Shown in pieces: positions 48,285 to 60,419 of a stretch of 64,000 nucleotides of DNA. Position numbers and translations under genes: made by a program. Numbering within the stretch: the stretch's first letter is position 1; each line of letters starts with the position of its first letter. The notes beneath the pieces are model-generated. The model had not been told where the DNA came from. It saw only the letters and a list, made by a program, of their open reading frames with translations, and searched no databases. This DNA comes from Psoroptes ovis (Eukaryota > Arthropoda > Arachnida > Sarcoptiformes > Psoroptidae): NCBI GenBank assembly GCA_002943765.1, contig PQWQ01000011.1, positions 1,240,001 through 1,304,000 on the forward strand, given 5' to 3'.

Positions 48285-48903
48285 CGAGCAAAAACAATGG
48301 CAAAATTGATCGTGAAATTGAACACTTCGAAATTTTTCATTATTTAAATACAAAACAGCTGATAATTAAATTTGAATTTCAAATTTTAAACATTATTGTG
48401 TTTCCATCTATTGATTGAGATGATTGAAAATTAATTCAAATTTCAAATGTTTCAAATTGATAGATCAAATTTATTTTTGATTGACGTCAATCTTAATAAT
48501 GATTGTCTTGAATTCCAATCATCTATCAATTTCCAATTAATGAGGTATTATTTTAAGACATGAAATTTCCAGTTCAGATATCAAATTATGTTGATCTGAT
48601 TCGAATATTTTTAAAAAGAAAATAAGATCAGTTTACCTCTTATTCAAATGATTGACAATTATGGGTTTGAAATCATTCCATATTTCAATCAATGTAAATT
48701 TAATCAGCGTAATTCGGTCATATACGTAATTTGATAGGTGTTAAGCGAATTAAACGACATCCTTGGTAATTATATCTTTTAATTTTTTTTGAGTTTTCGT
48801 ACATTTTTAATAGTAAAATGATTGGATTTTCACTTTATTGTTAATTTTCGTGCTGTATTCATCTTCAAACAATTCATTAATCTGAAAAAAATCGAATAAA
48901 ATA
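48285..48903. promoter_or_regulatory. Divergent promoter region between GDPGP1 and the KCNQ-like gene
   Basis: This 619-base spacer lies between two divergently transcribed genes. It contains a 14-base perfect palindrome GATTGACGTCAATC at 48479-48492 whose core TGACGTCA is the CRE/ATF consensus. No gene is visible. The regulatory role is inferred from position and motif only. Confidence 0.5.
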
Positions 48904-51087
48904 ATGTCTCAACGTACTGAACGTGAATTGAAATCAATCGATTCCAGAATGTTGTATCAACCTAAACGAAATGATTCAACAGAACCAGTTCTGTTAAGTG
49001 CTTTGAAAAATACTGAATTTTTTGATCAATCTTCTGAACCAAAAACTACTGATCACAATTCAAATAACATTGATTCATCTGAAACGGAAAAAGTAGATTC
49101 AACATATCCGACAAATCCATCAAAAATAGAAGACACTGCCCAAAAAGGTGATGACAAAACAAATACTGTTGATGGTGATGAATCGTTTCCACGAACTACG
49201 CCAATGTCAGTTCCGCCATCTTTACTTTCGAATCAACCACACAACGATTCTGATGATAATGGCCAATCGGTCGTAGTGAATATAAGCCCAAAAGGAAGTG
49301 CATTACCTGAAAAGAAAACTTTAGCACAAATTTTAAGTGATGTGCAAATGATGCGTAAATCAAGACAACGACATGATTCATTCGATAGTTCACTTGATGC
49401 ACAAATGGAACGAACAAAAGAAAATATTAATCGACGAAAAGAAAAAATGAAACAAGCTAATCAACTTTTATTCAAATATCAGGTTTATGAATTTTTTAAA
49501 AGACCATCAACATTTTGGGCTACCGTTTATCATGTACTTGCATTCATATTGGTCATGACATGTTTAATTGTTTCATTATTTCCACAAGTTGATTCACCAT
49601 ATTTGGATGAAGTGGGAGGCAAATGGAAAGTTTTGGATATACTTGAAAAAATTGTTGTCATTTGGTTTTCCATTGAATATTTGTTACGATTATGGGCTTG
49701 TAATAGTCGACCTAAATATTGTGGTTGGCGTGGTAAATGGAATTTTTTCAAGGCACCTGCACATCTTGTCGATTTACTTGTGATTATTTTGTCCATATGG
49801 GTAATGATTTGGCCACATGAAGGACATGAAGTTTTTGCTTTTCGTGCTTTCAGAGGTTTTCATCGATTTTTCCAGGTAGCTCAAATCATAGTAACTGAAC
49901 GGCAATTAAGACCATGGAAAATATTTTTATCAGTTCTTTATGATCAACGTGAACAATTAATGATTATTTTCTACATGGAAATCATAATTTTTTCATTATT
50001 AGCTTATTTGGGTTTTTTGGTCGAACATCAAAGTAACGACATGTTAGATTCAATGGCTGAAGCTGTTTGGTGGAGTGTAAGTACTGATTTCGGTAAAAAA
50101 CAATTCATGGTCTAAGTATATGAATAATGTCTGCTCGATGTTTAGATTGTAACCTTAACGACTGTTGGATATGGCGACAAAGTCCCGATTTCTTGGCGTG
50201 GCAAAACAATTTCAGCATTATTCATTCTTTTTGGATTTTGTATGTTTGCATTACCGGCCGGTATCATAGGTGCTGGATTAGCATTGAAGTTAGAACAAGT
50301 GGAACAAAGTAGACAACGACGTCATAAAGTTCAAGCTGCAGCTCGTGTCATACAAAGTGCTTGGCATTGTTATCATGACATTGATTCGTATGAAAAATTA
50401 TCCTCATATCTGATAGCACATCAAAGAGATGAACTTTACAAAAATCAAATTCTGGAAAATATTAATCATGCATTCATTTCGATCGTACGATTTCAGGTGG
50501 CTAAAAATCAATTTAAAGAATTAGCTCGAACAACTAGTCTACGAAATGTGATCGAATCGTACAAATATGGTCAAATGGATATTTTTACACGACTCAAACG
50601 TTTGAATGATAATTTAGATAAAGTAATGACCCGATTGGCTAAAGCAGAACAGGAACGAGTTGAAGCAATTAAACGTCTTACAAATCATTTACATTTACCC
50701 CAAGTGACAACATCATCGGCTGATATGGTCATTCAAACAAATGATGGATCTTATTTGTTTAATACGGTTAGCGGATGTTTCAATGAGAATATTTCATTAG
50801 AATCAAAATCACAATACACCGATTTGATTTTCTTACCCAGGAAGAATTGCGGACAGAATCAAACAATGGCAAGGGACGACCAATCATTGCAAATGACAAT
50901 AAAATCGTTGATTAATCCAGATCGTGATTCAACCATACCATTCATCGATGGATGGACAGGTAAAACTCCAAGTAAAACAACAACAAAAGAAGATAATCAA
51001 CAAAAATCTGAACTTCGACGACGTAGATCGTCATCATCAACATCATCATCGTTATCAGAACAAAATGGTCAAAGACATTCAAAATAA
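48904..51087 (+). CDS. KCNQ-like: KCNQ-type voltage-gated potassium channel
   Basis: Exons are 48904-50076 and 50146-51087 with a 69-bp intron in phase 0, giving 704 residues. After a ~190-residue disordered N terminus come S1 (about 203-225), S2, S3, S4 (about 309-330), S5, the pore with selectivity filter TTVGYGDK immediately after the intron junction, and S6 with FALPAGIIGAGLALK, which is KCNQ-specific. The C terminus has the calmodulin-binding helix A (ARVIQSAWHCYHD) and a helix B-like region (NVIESYKYGQMDIFTRLKRL) running into a coiled coil. S4 reads FRAFRGFHRFFQVAQII and appears to have fewer regularly spaced arginines than the usual KCNQ sensor. AATAAA lies at 51170. Family is secure; voltage dependence may be altered. 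Confidence 0.92.
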
Positions 51088-51353
51088 AATTATAAAATTT
51101 TTTATTTCATAAGAAATAATGATTATGACAATTATTCGCAATTAATTTTTGTTCTGTTTTGATTACCTAAATAAAATGAATTTTTCGATTGAAAATAGTC
51201 GATCTGTGTTTGTATATGATGTATGAATGATGGATGTAATGATGATTTATGCTAAGTTTTTTTTTACATTAAAATTGAATACACAATCATTATCTATTAA
51301 TTAATCATAACTGTACAAAAGTAGTTTTGTTTGTTTGTTTATTTAAATGTTCA
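51088..51353. terminator. Convergent 3' ends of the KCNQ-like gene and PRPF4B
   Basis: This 266-base spacer between two convergent genes contains a plus-strand AATAAA at 51170-51175. No gene is seen. Confidence 0.5.
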
Positions 51354-54300
51354 TTACAATTTTTCAGATATGAATGGATGCATTAATGCTTGTGATGGTG
51401 TTAAACGACGAGCTGGATCCAATACAAAAATTCTATCCAGCAAATCTTTTAATTGACCAACTTTACGCGATAATGGTTCACTTAATGGTTGGCCGGCAAT
51501 CAATTCATTTTGCAAATCTCTATTCGGTTGAATGTTTGTCATTGTAACAATTTTTACCTTTTCAGTAACACGATCAATATCTTGATATAGAAAATTATAA
51601 TCATCATCAAAATGTTGATCACGAAACGATGCTTTACGAATCATACGATGTGAAAATTTTCCACGTAAATCCATAAAATATTTCAACATTTGATTATTGT
51701 TTTTACCCGAAAACATTATTTTACCCGTGTATAATTCATACAATGTACATCCAACTGACCACATATCGATTGCATGATCATATTGTAATCCAAGAACTGT
51801 AAATCATTAAAAAAAATGAAAAAGAAAAGGAAAAAAATTAATTAATCATCTGATCAAGTATCGAAAAGAAATAGTTTAAATTATCTTTGAAAATTTGAAA
51901 AAAAAAATCATTTCAAAAGCTGGTCAAAATTCGATCAATAATCGTAATCGCTGATATGAAATTTTTGAAAAACGTCTTTCAAAACAAACAATTTCTTCAC
52001 ATTAAAATAGTGAATTTCATTGCATCTAATTTTCAAATGAAATAAAATATAAAATAATGAAGAATCCAAACACATTAAAATATAAATTAGATCAATAAAA
52101 TAAAATTCAATTGTAAGAAAATATACCAAGAAAATTCAAACCCGAATTTTTACCCGTTTTTCAATCAAGCAATTGGATTGTTGAATCGAATTTGAATTCT
52201 AATAAAATGAATTTTTTTCTTTGATTATTAAAATTCATTTATGAAAGTACTTACTGATTTCAGGTGCACGATAAAATCTACTAACTAAATATGGTGCAAT
52301 TTCACTATCTTTCAGATATGATGCTGAACCAAAATCACATAATTTTAACACAGTTTTTTTATTATTAACCAAAATGTTATCAGGTTTTATGTCAGCATGT
52401 AGAATCGATGTTTTTTTCAACAAACGTAGCGCTAAAAATAATTGATGAGCATATGAACGAACAGCATCGATATGTAATCCAACATCTTTGCCATATTTTT
52501 TCAATACTTCACGTAAATTCATTGCTAATGGTTCGAATACAAGACATAAATGTTGTCGATGATAAAATGATCGATATAAACGTAAACAATGATATTTATC
52601 ATCTGGATCGGCATTGTTCAAACATTTTAGCATTTCTGATTCTTTTAAACCAGTTTTATGCCTATCAATTTGAATTGAATAAGAAAAAAAGAAATCAAGT
52701 TTAAGATTTAACAAAAATTGATGAAGAAATCACTTACATCATTTCATTATTTCGTATAATTTTAATCGCAACATCTTGTTGATCATTATTTTTATCGCGC
52801 GCACGAACTACATTTGAAAAAACTCCTTGACCAGTGAATCCATATACTGAATATCGATTGTCTAACATTTCACCAATTCTGATACCTGTAATAAAAGATA
52901 CAGTCTTTTAGTAAATGATTTGCGACCATCATAATAATACATACGATAATATCCTTCGGAATCATCCCAATTATCAATTAAATGTGATTGACTGTTATTT
53001 TGATAACTCTGTGATTTTGATTTTTCATCTAAATGTCCAAATTGATGTAGTCGTGCAACAGGATCATCGAAATCATCTTTTTCATCAGCAAACATATCAA
53101 ATTGTTTTTGTTTACTTTTTTGTGGCATTTTTTCCACTTCTTGCTGCTGCTGCTGTTTTTGTGAATTATTATTCTTTAAAATTGATTCGAAAGTAGTCGG
53201 ACCTTGAATTTTTACATCTGATTTACTGGCCAAAGATATTGAATCTTCACAGATTGTTGTTGAAAAATTAGTTGGTTCATTTGAAGTTTCATCTATTGAA
53301 CTTGGCTTTGATTGCAATTTTTTCAACAATTCTTGCCGCTGTCTTCTACGACGTTCGATTTCTTTTTCCTCATTATCTTCTTCATCGAAATCCTTGATTT
53401 CAATATCATCGTCTCCATCATCCGATGATGACGACGATCGATCTTTGGCACGATCAAATCTAGAAATCGAAGAATGTTTTCGATCATCATTACGATTACT
53501 TTGAGCATGGTTATCACGATGAGAACGAGATGTCGAAGAATGATGTAAATCTTTAGTATCATGATATGCTGAAGAACGATTTCGGTCATCAGCAGATCGA
53601 TGGTAATAGGGGTCTTTGAAACGATAATCTTCTTTGTCTCGATATTCTCTACTGGTTCTATATCTATCATTCTCAAGTTCTTTGTATCTATCTTCACGTC
53701 TATTATCACGATCATTATAATAATTACGATAATTGTCACTTTCTCTATGAGATCGATGACGATATGGATCAATTTCATCACCGTGATAATGTTGATCTTC
53801 ACGATAACGAAAACGATATGAGGAAGATGATTGTTGATGATAATCATAATAATCTTTTCGATGATCATAATGTTCTGAACGAGTGTAACGTGATTCTTCA
53901 TGATAATGATATCGTTCTCCATTTTTTTCATGTCTTTCCATCTCATAATCATAATTTCTATGAACAACAACGTCTCTATGGTCAACTTTATGATGATTTC
54001 TATCATAATCTTTTTCATAATCATATTCCCTTGAACTACTACGATGATGATGTTTACGACGTGAATGTGATGACGATTTTTTCTTATGTTTCTTGTGTTT
54101 TTTGTGTCTAGATCGATGATGGTCATCACTATCATCATCAGATTTATTTGATGAATGTGATTTTTTGGTTTTTTTATCATGATTTGTTTTATCATTTTCA
54201 CTTTTTTCTCTTCTTTTTTCATTTTCATCTTCATCATCATCTTTTCGATTATCATCTGAATCAACAATTTTCGAAGAATTTCTATTATCATTCATTTCTT

Positions 54301-55849
54301 TAGTATGAGATTTTATTTTGAGATCCAAGTTATTCATTTCGATATCATCACCTTCTTCAAATTTTTCTGATTTAAGTTTAGCCATCAGTATTGCTCTTTG
54401 ACGCATTAGCTGCTCTAATTCTTCCAATTCACGTTTGGCTTGCTCTTTAATCGATGTCACTTTATCAACAAGACTTTCGCCGACAAAAGTTTTCGTAGCT
54501 AATTCAGGTAATTTTGGCTTTACTTTTTCCTTATTAATATTGGAATTGGAATTGACAGTTTTATTTTCATTCACTTTTGATCCAGTGGCTGTTTGATCCA
54601 ATTTTTCACGTTCTTTTTTAGCAGCCAATGCCGCCGCACGTTCTTCATCGTCGACAATTTTTTTCCATTTTTCTGCCATTGCTTTACGCAATGCTGCAGC
54701 ATCTTTTTGTGCTAATTTTTTCGATAAAGATTCATAATCAACACCATCCACTTCTTCTTCGTTATTTTCTCTTAAATTGACAGTGAAAAATTTAGATTCT
54801 TGATCACTGCCAGTTTGTTTTGCTTTATTTTTGTGATTCGATTTTTGATTTTTACCAGTTGAAGATTTAGATAATTTTAATTCGGTTTTTTCAACAACAG
54901 GCTTTTCAACATCAGTTTCATTGATATGAACTTTATCCACTTTATCATCTGTAATTTTATATGCAGTAAATTTCTTAGCAATAATTTTATTTTCTTCATT
55001 ATTCGTATCAAATGATCGCTGACTTATCATTTTTCGAACATCATCCTCGGAAACTTTTTCCGAATAAATCCATCGAGGATCATTTTCAATTTTCAAAGGT
55101 ACAGGATTCACATCATCGATAGCATATACCCATTTTCTTTGATCTGGTTGTTTCATTTCTTTGATTGCATGACGAAGATCTGCGATTTTTTCTTGATATT
55201 CTTTTCGATTATTTAATAATTTGGTGTCATAATCATCATCTTTATATTTTTCTTTTGACTTTTCATTGGATTTAGATCTATGAAAATCATTTATACGACG
55301 TTCTTTTGAATGATAATTATCATTATCATCTGAATGCGAATAATGATGATGATTAGAATGATCAAGAGAGGAAGAACGATGCGAATGATTATGCTTATGC
55401 AGAGATTCTCTTTGATAATTGTAATTATGATTATCGTCATTATTTGATAGGCTTGTTGTTCGTTTGCGCTTTGAATCTATAGTATCATCGTAATCGTTGT
55501 GATCTGTGGCTGAATGTCGACGACGTCTTTGTTGTCTTAGAATATCAATCTCATCATTACTATCGTCATCATGATCATTAAGGATTTCATCCAATTCTCG
55601 ATCATCAGGATCAATTTCATCATCATCATCATCATCGACATCATCATCTTCTTCAGGTTCTGAATATCGACTATGTCCATCATAATTATAACGAGAAAAT
55701 GAATTTCGATTCGATATGGATTTATTAACAACAACTTGACTTGCCAGTTTAATCGGCTTTCGTTTTACTGGAGGCTTTGCTGGGCTATCATCTTTATGAT
55801 CATCATTTGCATTATTATCGGTGATAATAACATCATTACTTTTTTCCAT
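51354..55849 (-). CDS. PRPF4B: PRP4 pre-mRNA processing kinase
   Basis: This nuclear dual-specificity kinase acts on the U4/U6.U5 tri-snRNP during spliceosome activation. Exons (minus strand) are 52945-55849, 52738-52885, 52255-52661 and 51354-51796, with phases 1, 2 and 1 matching, giving 1300 residues. The first in-frame ATG is at 55849. The N-terminal ~960 residues are charged, His/Ser/Arg-rich and repetitive, with KHKKHKKKSSSHSRRKHHHR-type runs, as in PRP4 orthologues. The signature DNWDDSEGYYR joins across the intron to IRIGEMLDNRY. Kinase motifs are TGQGVFSNVV, DVAIKII, HADIKPDN (Ala in place of Arg, typical of PRP4), LCDFGSAS, RAPEI and DMWSVGCTLYELYTGKI. It converges on the KCNQ-like gene. 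Confidence 0.95.
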
Positions 55850-56254
55850 GATCAAACTAATACAAAATTCATTGATGAATCGATGATCCAAACTTAAAAT
55901 TCACCAAATATTCGGATTAATTTAATTCAAAATAAACAAAATTAGAAATTCATCAAAAACGAGTCGGCCTGCTTTGACAACAAAAAAAATAAACATAAAA
56001 TGGGTTCCTATTGATGAATGCTATAGTCACAATGCAAATTCCAAGCATTAATTAAATGGTTTTTCCTCTTACGTTGTCATTATGACTTTAACTTGAAATA
56101 TTTTAAATGGACGAGCTATTGTATTGCCATCTATGGCAAGTTTTATCAAATAAAAAATTCAAAATTTTTTTTAAAGGATTTAATTGAGTCTGAATTAATG
56201 AAATTTTTTTAATGATAAAATAAAATGATTTATAGAATTGAAAAAAACTTCAAA
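55850..56254 (-). promoter_or_regulatory. Spacer upstream of PRPF4B
   Basis: This 405-base spacer contains the PRPF4B leader and promoter and the 3' end of the Gly/Tyr-rich gene. I see no further gene and no distinctive motif. Confidence 0.4.
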
Positions 56255-57363
56255 TCAAGATGAACGATCGATCATACTGTTTTGAAATGATGATGGTTGA
56301 TGTTTGGCATTGAAATGATTGGATGATGTCTTATAATTTCTATTATTCATGATCAATGATGTCAATGATGATGAGGGTGATGAAGTTGTCGTAGTGGTAA
56401 TCGAAGGAGATGATGATGCTGACGATGAAACTAAATCACCGATTGTCGCAAAGTTCATTTCACGACCATTTCTTGATGTTTTATGAAAATCACCACTAAC
56501 AGTCATCATTGGTTCATATCCGTTGTCGAAACCTTCTTTTTTATTAATCCAACCATAGCCGCCAACACCTGGTCCTATTCCTGCACCATAGCCAGCACCG
56601 TATCCAACACCATAACCGAGGCCATATCCTACACCACCATGACCCATACCAAGATTCATTGCTGGAAATCCGAATCCATAACCCATTCCCATTCCATATC
56701 CAAGACCGTAGCCATTGCCGAATGGATAGCCAATTCCATAGCCACCGTACCATGGTTTACCATAATAGCTTAAATGATCTTTCAAACCAATCGATTAATT
56801 CAAAATTTTTAAAGCAAGACTCTCAAAAATAAACATACCGAATCCAAAACCAAGTGCATTGGCCAATCCATAGCCATAAAAAGGGCTTAATGGTTTGAAG
56901 TTTTAAAATTGAAAATTGTCAAAAATAAAAAATTGAAATAATTCATACCTGGCGATCGGATTAAAACCAAAACCAACGTATGGACTGATTGATGAACCAT
57001 ATGCTAATATCGAATGGCCAAATGAAATCAATAATAAACTAATCAATATTAACTGTCAATTTTTGAAAAAAAATTATTTTCAGTCAAATAAATTCACACA
57101 AATCAAATATTCATACTGTATTCATAATTAATGCTGAATGGCAATTACTTTAGGAGAATAATCGCAGAAAAATATGTCTTTGGTTTGTGATGATTTCAAT
57201 TAAAAATTCAAAAATTCAATTTACAAATTGAAAAAATAATTTCAAATAAACTAATAGTCAAATGAATGATGAAAACTGCTTAAACATTTTCACATTTCAA
57301 TGAAATCATTTCAATTTTGATGATTTCGTTTTTTCTTTCCATCATATTATATACCTGAATCAT
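56255..57363 (-). CDS. Secreted Gly/Tyr-rich repeat protein
   Basis: Four coding exons on the minus strand fit together: 57355-57363 (only M-I-Q), 56949-57052, 56839-56885 and 56255-56778, with phases 0, 2 and 1 matching. The signal peptide spans the first junction (LILISLLLISFGHSILAYG). The mature part starts with GFGF-type sequence. About 80 residues of GYG, GYGL and GVGYGAGYG repeats follow, then a Ser/Thr-rich C-terminal third ending MIDRSS. Such composition is common in arthropod cuticular, adhesive or antimicrobial Gly-rich secreted proteins, but composition alone does not decide the role. The tiny first coding exon is inferred from splice consensus and should be checked with RNA. Confidence 0.7.
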
Positions 57364-58186
57364 TTTAAACTGATTTATTTAAATCGATATGGCTTTTTTC
57401 CTACGTAAAACCAAAAAGAGAATTATGTTGAATCATCACCATTGTTTTTTCATTCGTTGTTCATTATATTGTACAATATCCGAATAAATAAACATTAAAC
57501 TAAATGCATATGATTATAATTAATGAAATTTGAATAATTATTAATAATAAAGCGCAGAATCTGCCATTATTATTTTCAATCATCATTTTGAATAAGGTTA
57601 TGAAACCGGATACATAAACAACTGTCAAATAATTTGAAAATATTGAAACAAAACGGGACAAAAATCGATCCAATTGATTCAATTTCGATTCAAATCGATA
57701 CATTTTGATCAATTCAAAATGATGATCTTGAATGAATTCTACGGTCAATCAAACATTTGATACGTTTGTCATTTTGATTTTTTCAGCTCATTTTTTTGAC
57801 CGAATTTATCGACATATGGAAAAATGATGACCAGACAACGCCGTACATTATTCGAAGCTTAAATTGACCGAATAATTAATGAATTAATGAACAATATAAT
57901 TATCATCATCATTATATTCAATGACCACAATGATTGTAAATGAATTATTATTATAAAATATAGATCATTTGACCTGATAAATGATTTTTTTTTATTAATT
58001 TTTGAATTATGAGCTATTATTAGTTCAAGATTGAATAGAATTGATTCAATTTAAATTTTTAAAAATTTGATTTTTGTGTTTTCATAAGTGAAAATTATCC
58101 AAAATTTTTTTTTTCTCTGGAGGTATCTGCTATCAGAATGATTGCAAAAGATATTTTTAATCGTCGGTTCAATCGATGTTTTGGGT
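57364..58186 (-). promoter_or_regulatory. Spacer between two secreted-protein genes
   Basis: This spacer of about 820 bases is AT-rich. The open frame at 57500-57748 has no domain and I do not call it a gene. The promoter of the Gly/Tyr-rich gene should be at the left end of this spacer. Confidence 0.4.
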
Positions 58187-59065
58187 CTATGTAGAACTTT
58201 GATTTGAATCAATAACATCATCCGTATGTTCAGATGCTTGCGGTGCATAATCGGATGCCGTTTTGAAACCATATTGCGATGATGATGATGATAATGATGG
58301 TGGATACACATAACTATTCGGTGTATACGTTGCTAAAGATGATGTTGTCGAATCAGAATATGATGGTCGTGATGATGATTCAACATTGGTTTGTATGATC
58401 AATGGATAACAACATAAATTTGATGATGGACATGAAATACTGTTGGTGTTGCCAGTATTAGGCCAATATCCATAATTACATTGATTCGATCCAATTGAAC
58501 TGGTTGTTGGTGAGTTCAGTAAACCTATTAGGAGTTAATGAATTAATTTTAAGAAAAATGTAAATTATTTGTAGGGAAACAAACCAAATTTAGTAAATTT
58601 TCTTGTCCACCATGAACGAAGTAATGACCCTGTATTTGAAAATAATGATGATGTTGTTGGTATACCACCAGTAAATCCAGTTGATAATGGAACTAATGAA
58701 TTACTGAATGATCCGGTTGGAACATAATTATTATTATTATTAGTTGATGGATATAAAACACCAGAATTTGGATAATTTTGATAATTATACCAATTATAAT
58801 TATAACCAGCGGGGTTCGAACCAATTATTGATGATTGTCCAATATAATTTCCACCACTGGAATATGGTGATGATGTTATTGATGAAGTACTAGTTGTACC
58901 AGTACTGGATAAAATTGAAGTTGGTACTGTGTATGGAAATGGATAATAATATGGTTGATATCGTGGTGAAAAAAGCCAACATTCTGCACCAACAATTGAT
59001 GATAATACGATTGTGGCAAAAATTGATAAATATTTCAGATTATTCATTGATAATGAATCAAACAT
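58187..59065 (-). CDS. Secreted Ser/Thr/Tyr-rich protein
   Basis: There are two exons on the minus strand, 59065 to about 58587 and about 58532 to 58187. The first ends at AAATTTG|GTTTGT and the second begins after CTCCTAATAG, keeping frame, for a protein of roughly 275 residues. The start has a hydrophobic leader (YLSIFATIVLSSIVGAECW). The body is rich in Ser, Thr, Tyr, Asn and Pro with no globular domain. A short cysteine cluster (NQCNYGYWPN, then SSNLCCYPL) falls in the second exon and is the only likely folded part. I do not recognise the family. It is on the same strand as the Gly/Tyr-rich gene and, like it, encodes a secreted low-complexity protein. Confidence 0.65.
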
Positions 59066-60419
59066 TTTATTTTATTCAATTTCACGAAATTATTCAACAA
59101 ACATTTGAAAAATAATCAGCAATAACTTGACAATTAAATGTCCAATTTACAAATGTTTGATATTTTAATTTCTGAAAATTTGGAACTTTACAGCCAATCG
59201 TTGAATTCTACGTTGGAAAAAAACGTTGTTTCTACATTACGGAACGGAACCGAATTTCAACGGCGATCAAACAAATTTCAAAATTGAAAAATCAAAATTT
59301 TTAAAAGAGAAAGTATTCGAGCAATTCGTGATGCAATTGAATCAAAATGAATGCAACAGGTTGCAACAATAGCGATTTGTGGTAGCCAACAACGAAGAAG
59401 TAGAAAAATTGAATTTTTTTTTTTTTGCATCAATTCATTCAAATTTGGTCGCGCCTGAACAAACAAATTCAAAAAAATAACAAAAAAAAACTTCGAAAAA
59501 AACATCGAAAAAAAAATGTCAAAATTATGGCCATCAAGTTCCACACAATATCATGTTGAATCAATTGATTATTATTATGATCATTTCATTCAATTTAATT
59601 TAATTTCGCTTTTTTTGGCTTCAAAATTACCAATCTAAACAATGATCATTGGCTATGAGCATTGAATTGAAATGAATGTTTCCAAATTGGAAAATTTACA
59701 AATTGATTCTTTGTGAATTTATTCATTCAATTTGATTTCAATGAAAATGAAATTTGATTATTTGACCTCATTCACCTGTATTTGTGGATTTTTTTTGTGA
59801 AATTTCACCAAATTTTTTCATGTTTGATTATTTAAATATTTTCAATGAAATCAAAGGTGTTAAAAAAATAATAAATAAATAAATTATTTGTCAAAGATTT
59901 CATTTAAAATGAAATTTTCTTTCGAAATTTTTTAATCAAAAAGGAATAATATTGCTAAGCATAGCCATACATGGATAATTGATAAATAAATTTATTGAGA
60001 AAACATTTGTTTTCACCTTATGGTAGATGAGGAAATCCTTGAAATATTATCCGAATGAAATGATTTCGGCTAAATTTCTTGTAAAACGGTAAAACAACCG
60101 GACCTTAGTCAAATTTGCTTTGAATTCAAATTTCATTTCAAAAAGAATTGAAATGTTTCACCATAATTTTGAATCAAACAAATTTAATTGTGTTGACATT
60201 GACCTTAATCGAATCAAAAATTTTCGTTATCTTTTTCAATGATAAATTTATAATGATTTTTTTCAATGAATTTTTGATTATTTCAATCAAATAAGAAAGA
60301 TGGAAAAAATCAAATATAAGAAGGGAAAAATTAAGTAATTTTCAACAATAATATAAAAAAAATGATCAAAAACAAAGATATAGAATGTGATGATCATAGT
60401 CATGAATGATTGATAAATA
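59066..60419. other. Intergenic stretch between the secreted-protein gene and the RecQ helicase
   Basis: This is 1.35 kb of AT-rich DNA. The open frame at 59278-59544 (minus) is low complexity and lacks a domain, so I do not call it. I see no RNA gene or mobile element here. The RecQ 3' end lies at the right side. Confidence 0.5.

Noticed and set aside
53323..54291. 322-codon minus-strand open frame rich in Ile and Met
   Set aside because: It is an out-of-frame shadow of the repetitive PRPF4B N-terminal exon, where GAT/CAT repeats keep several frames open.
59278..59544. 88-codon minus-strand open frame upstream of the secreted-protein gene
   Set aside because: Hydrophobic low-complexity translation of AT-rich sequence; no supporting splice or domain evidence.
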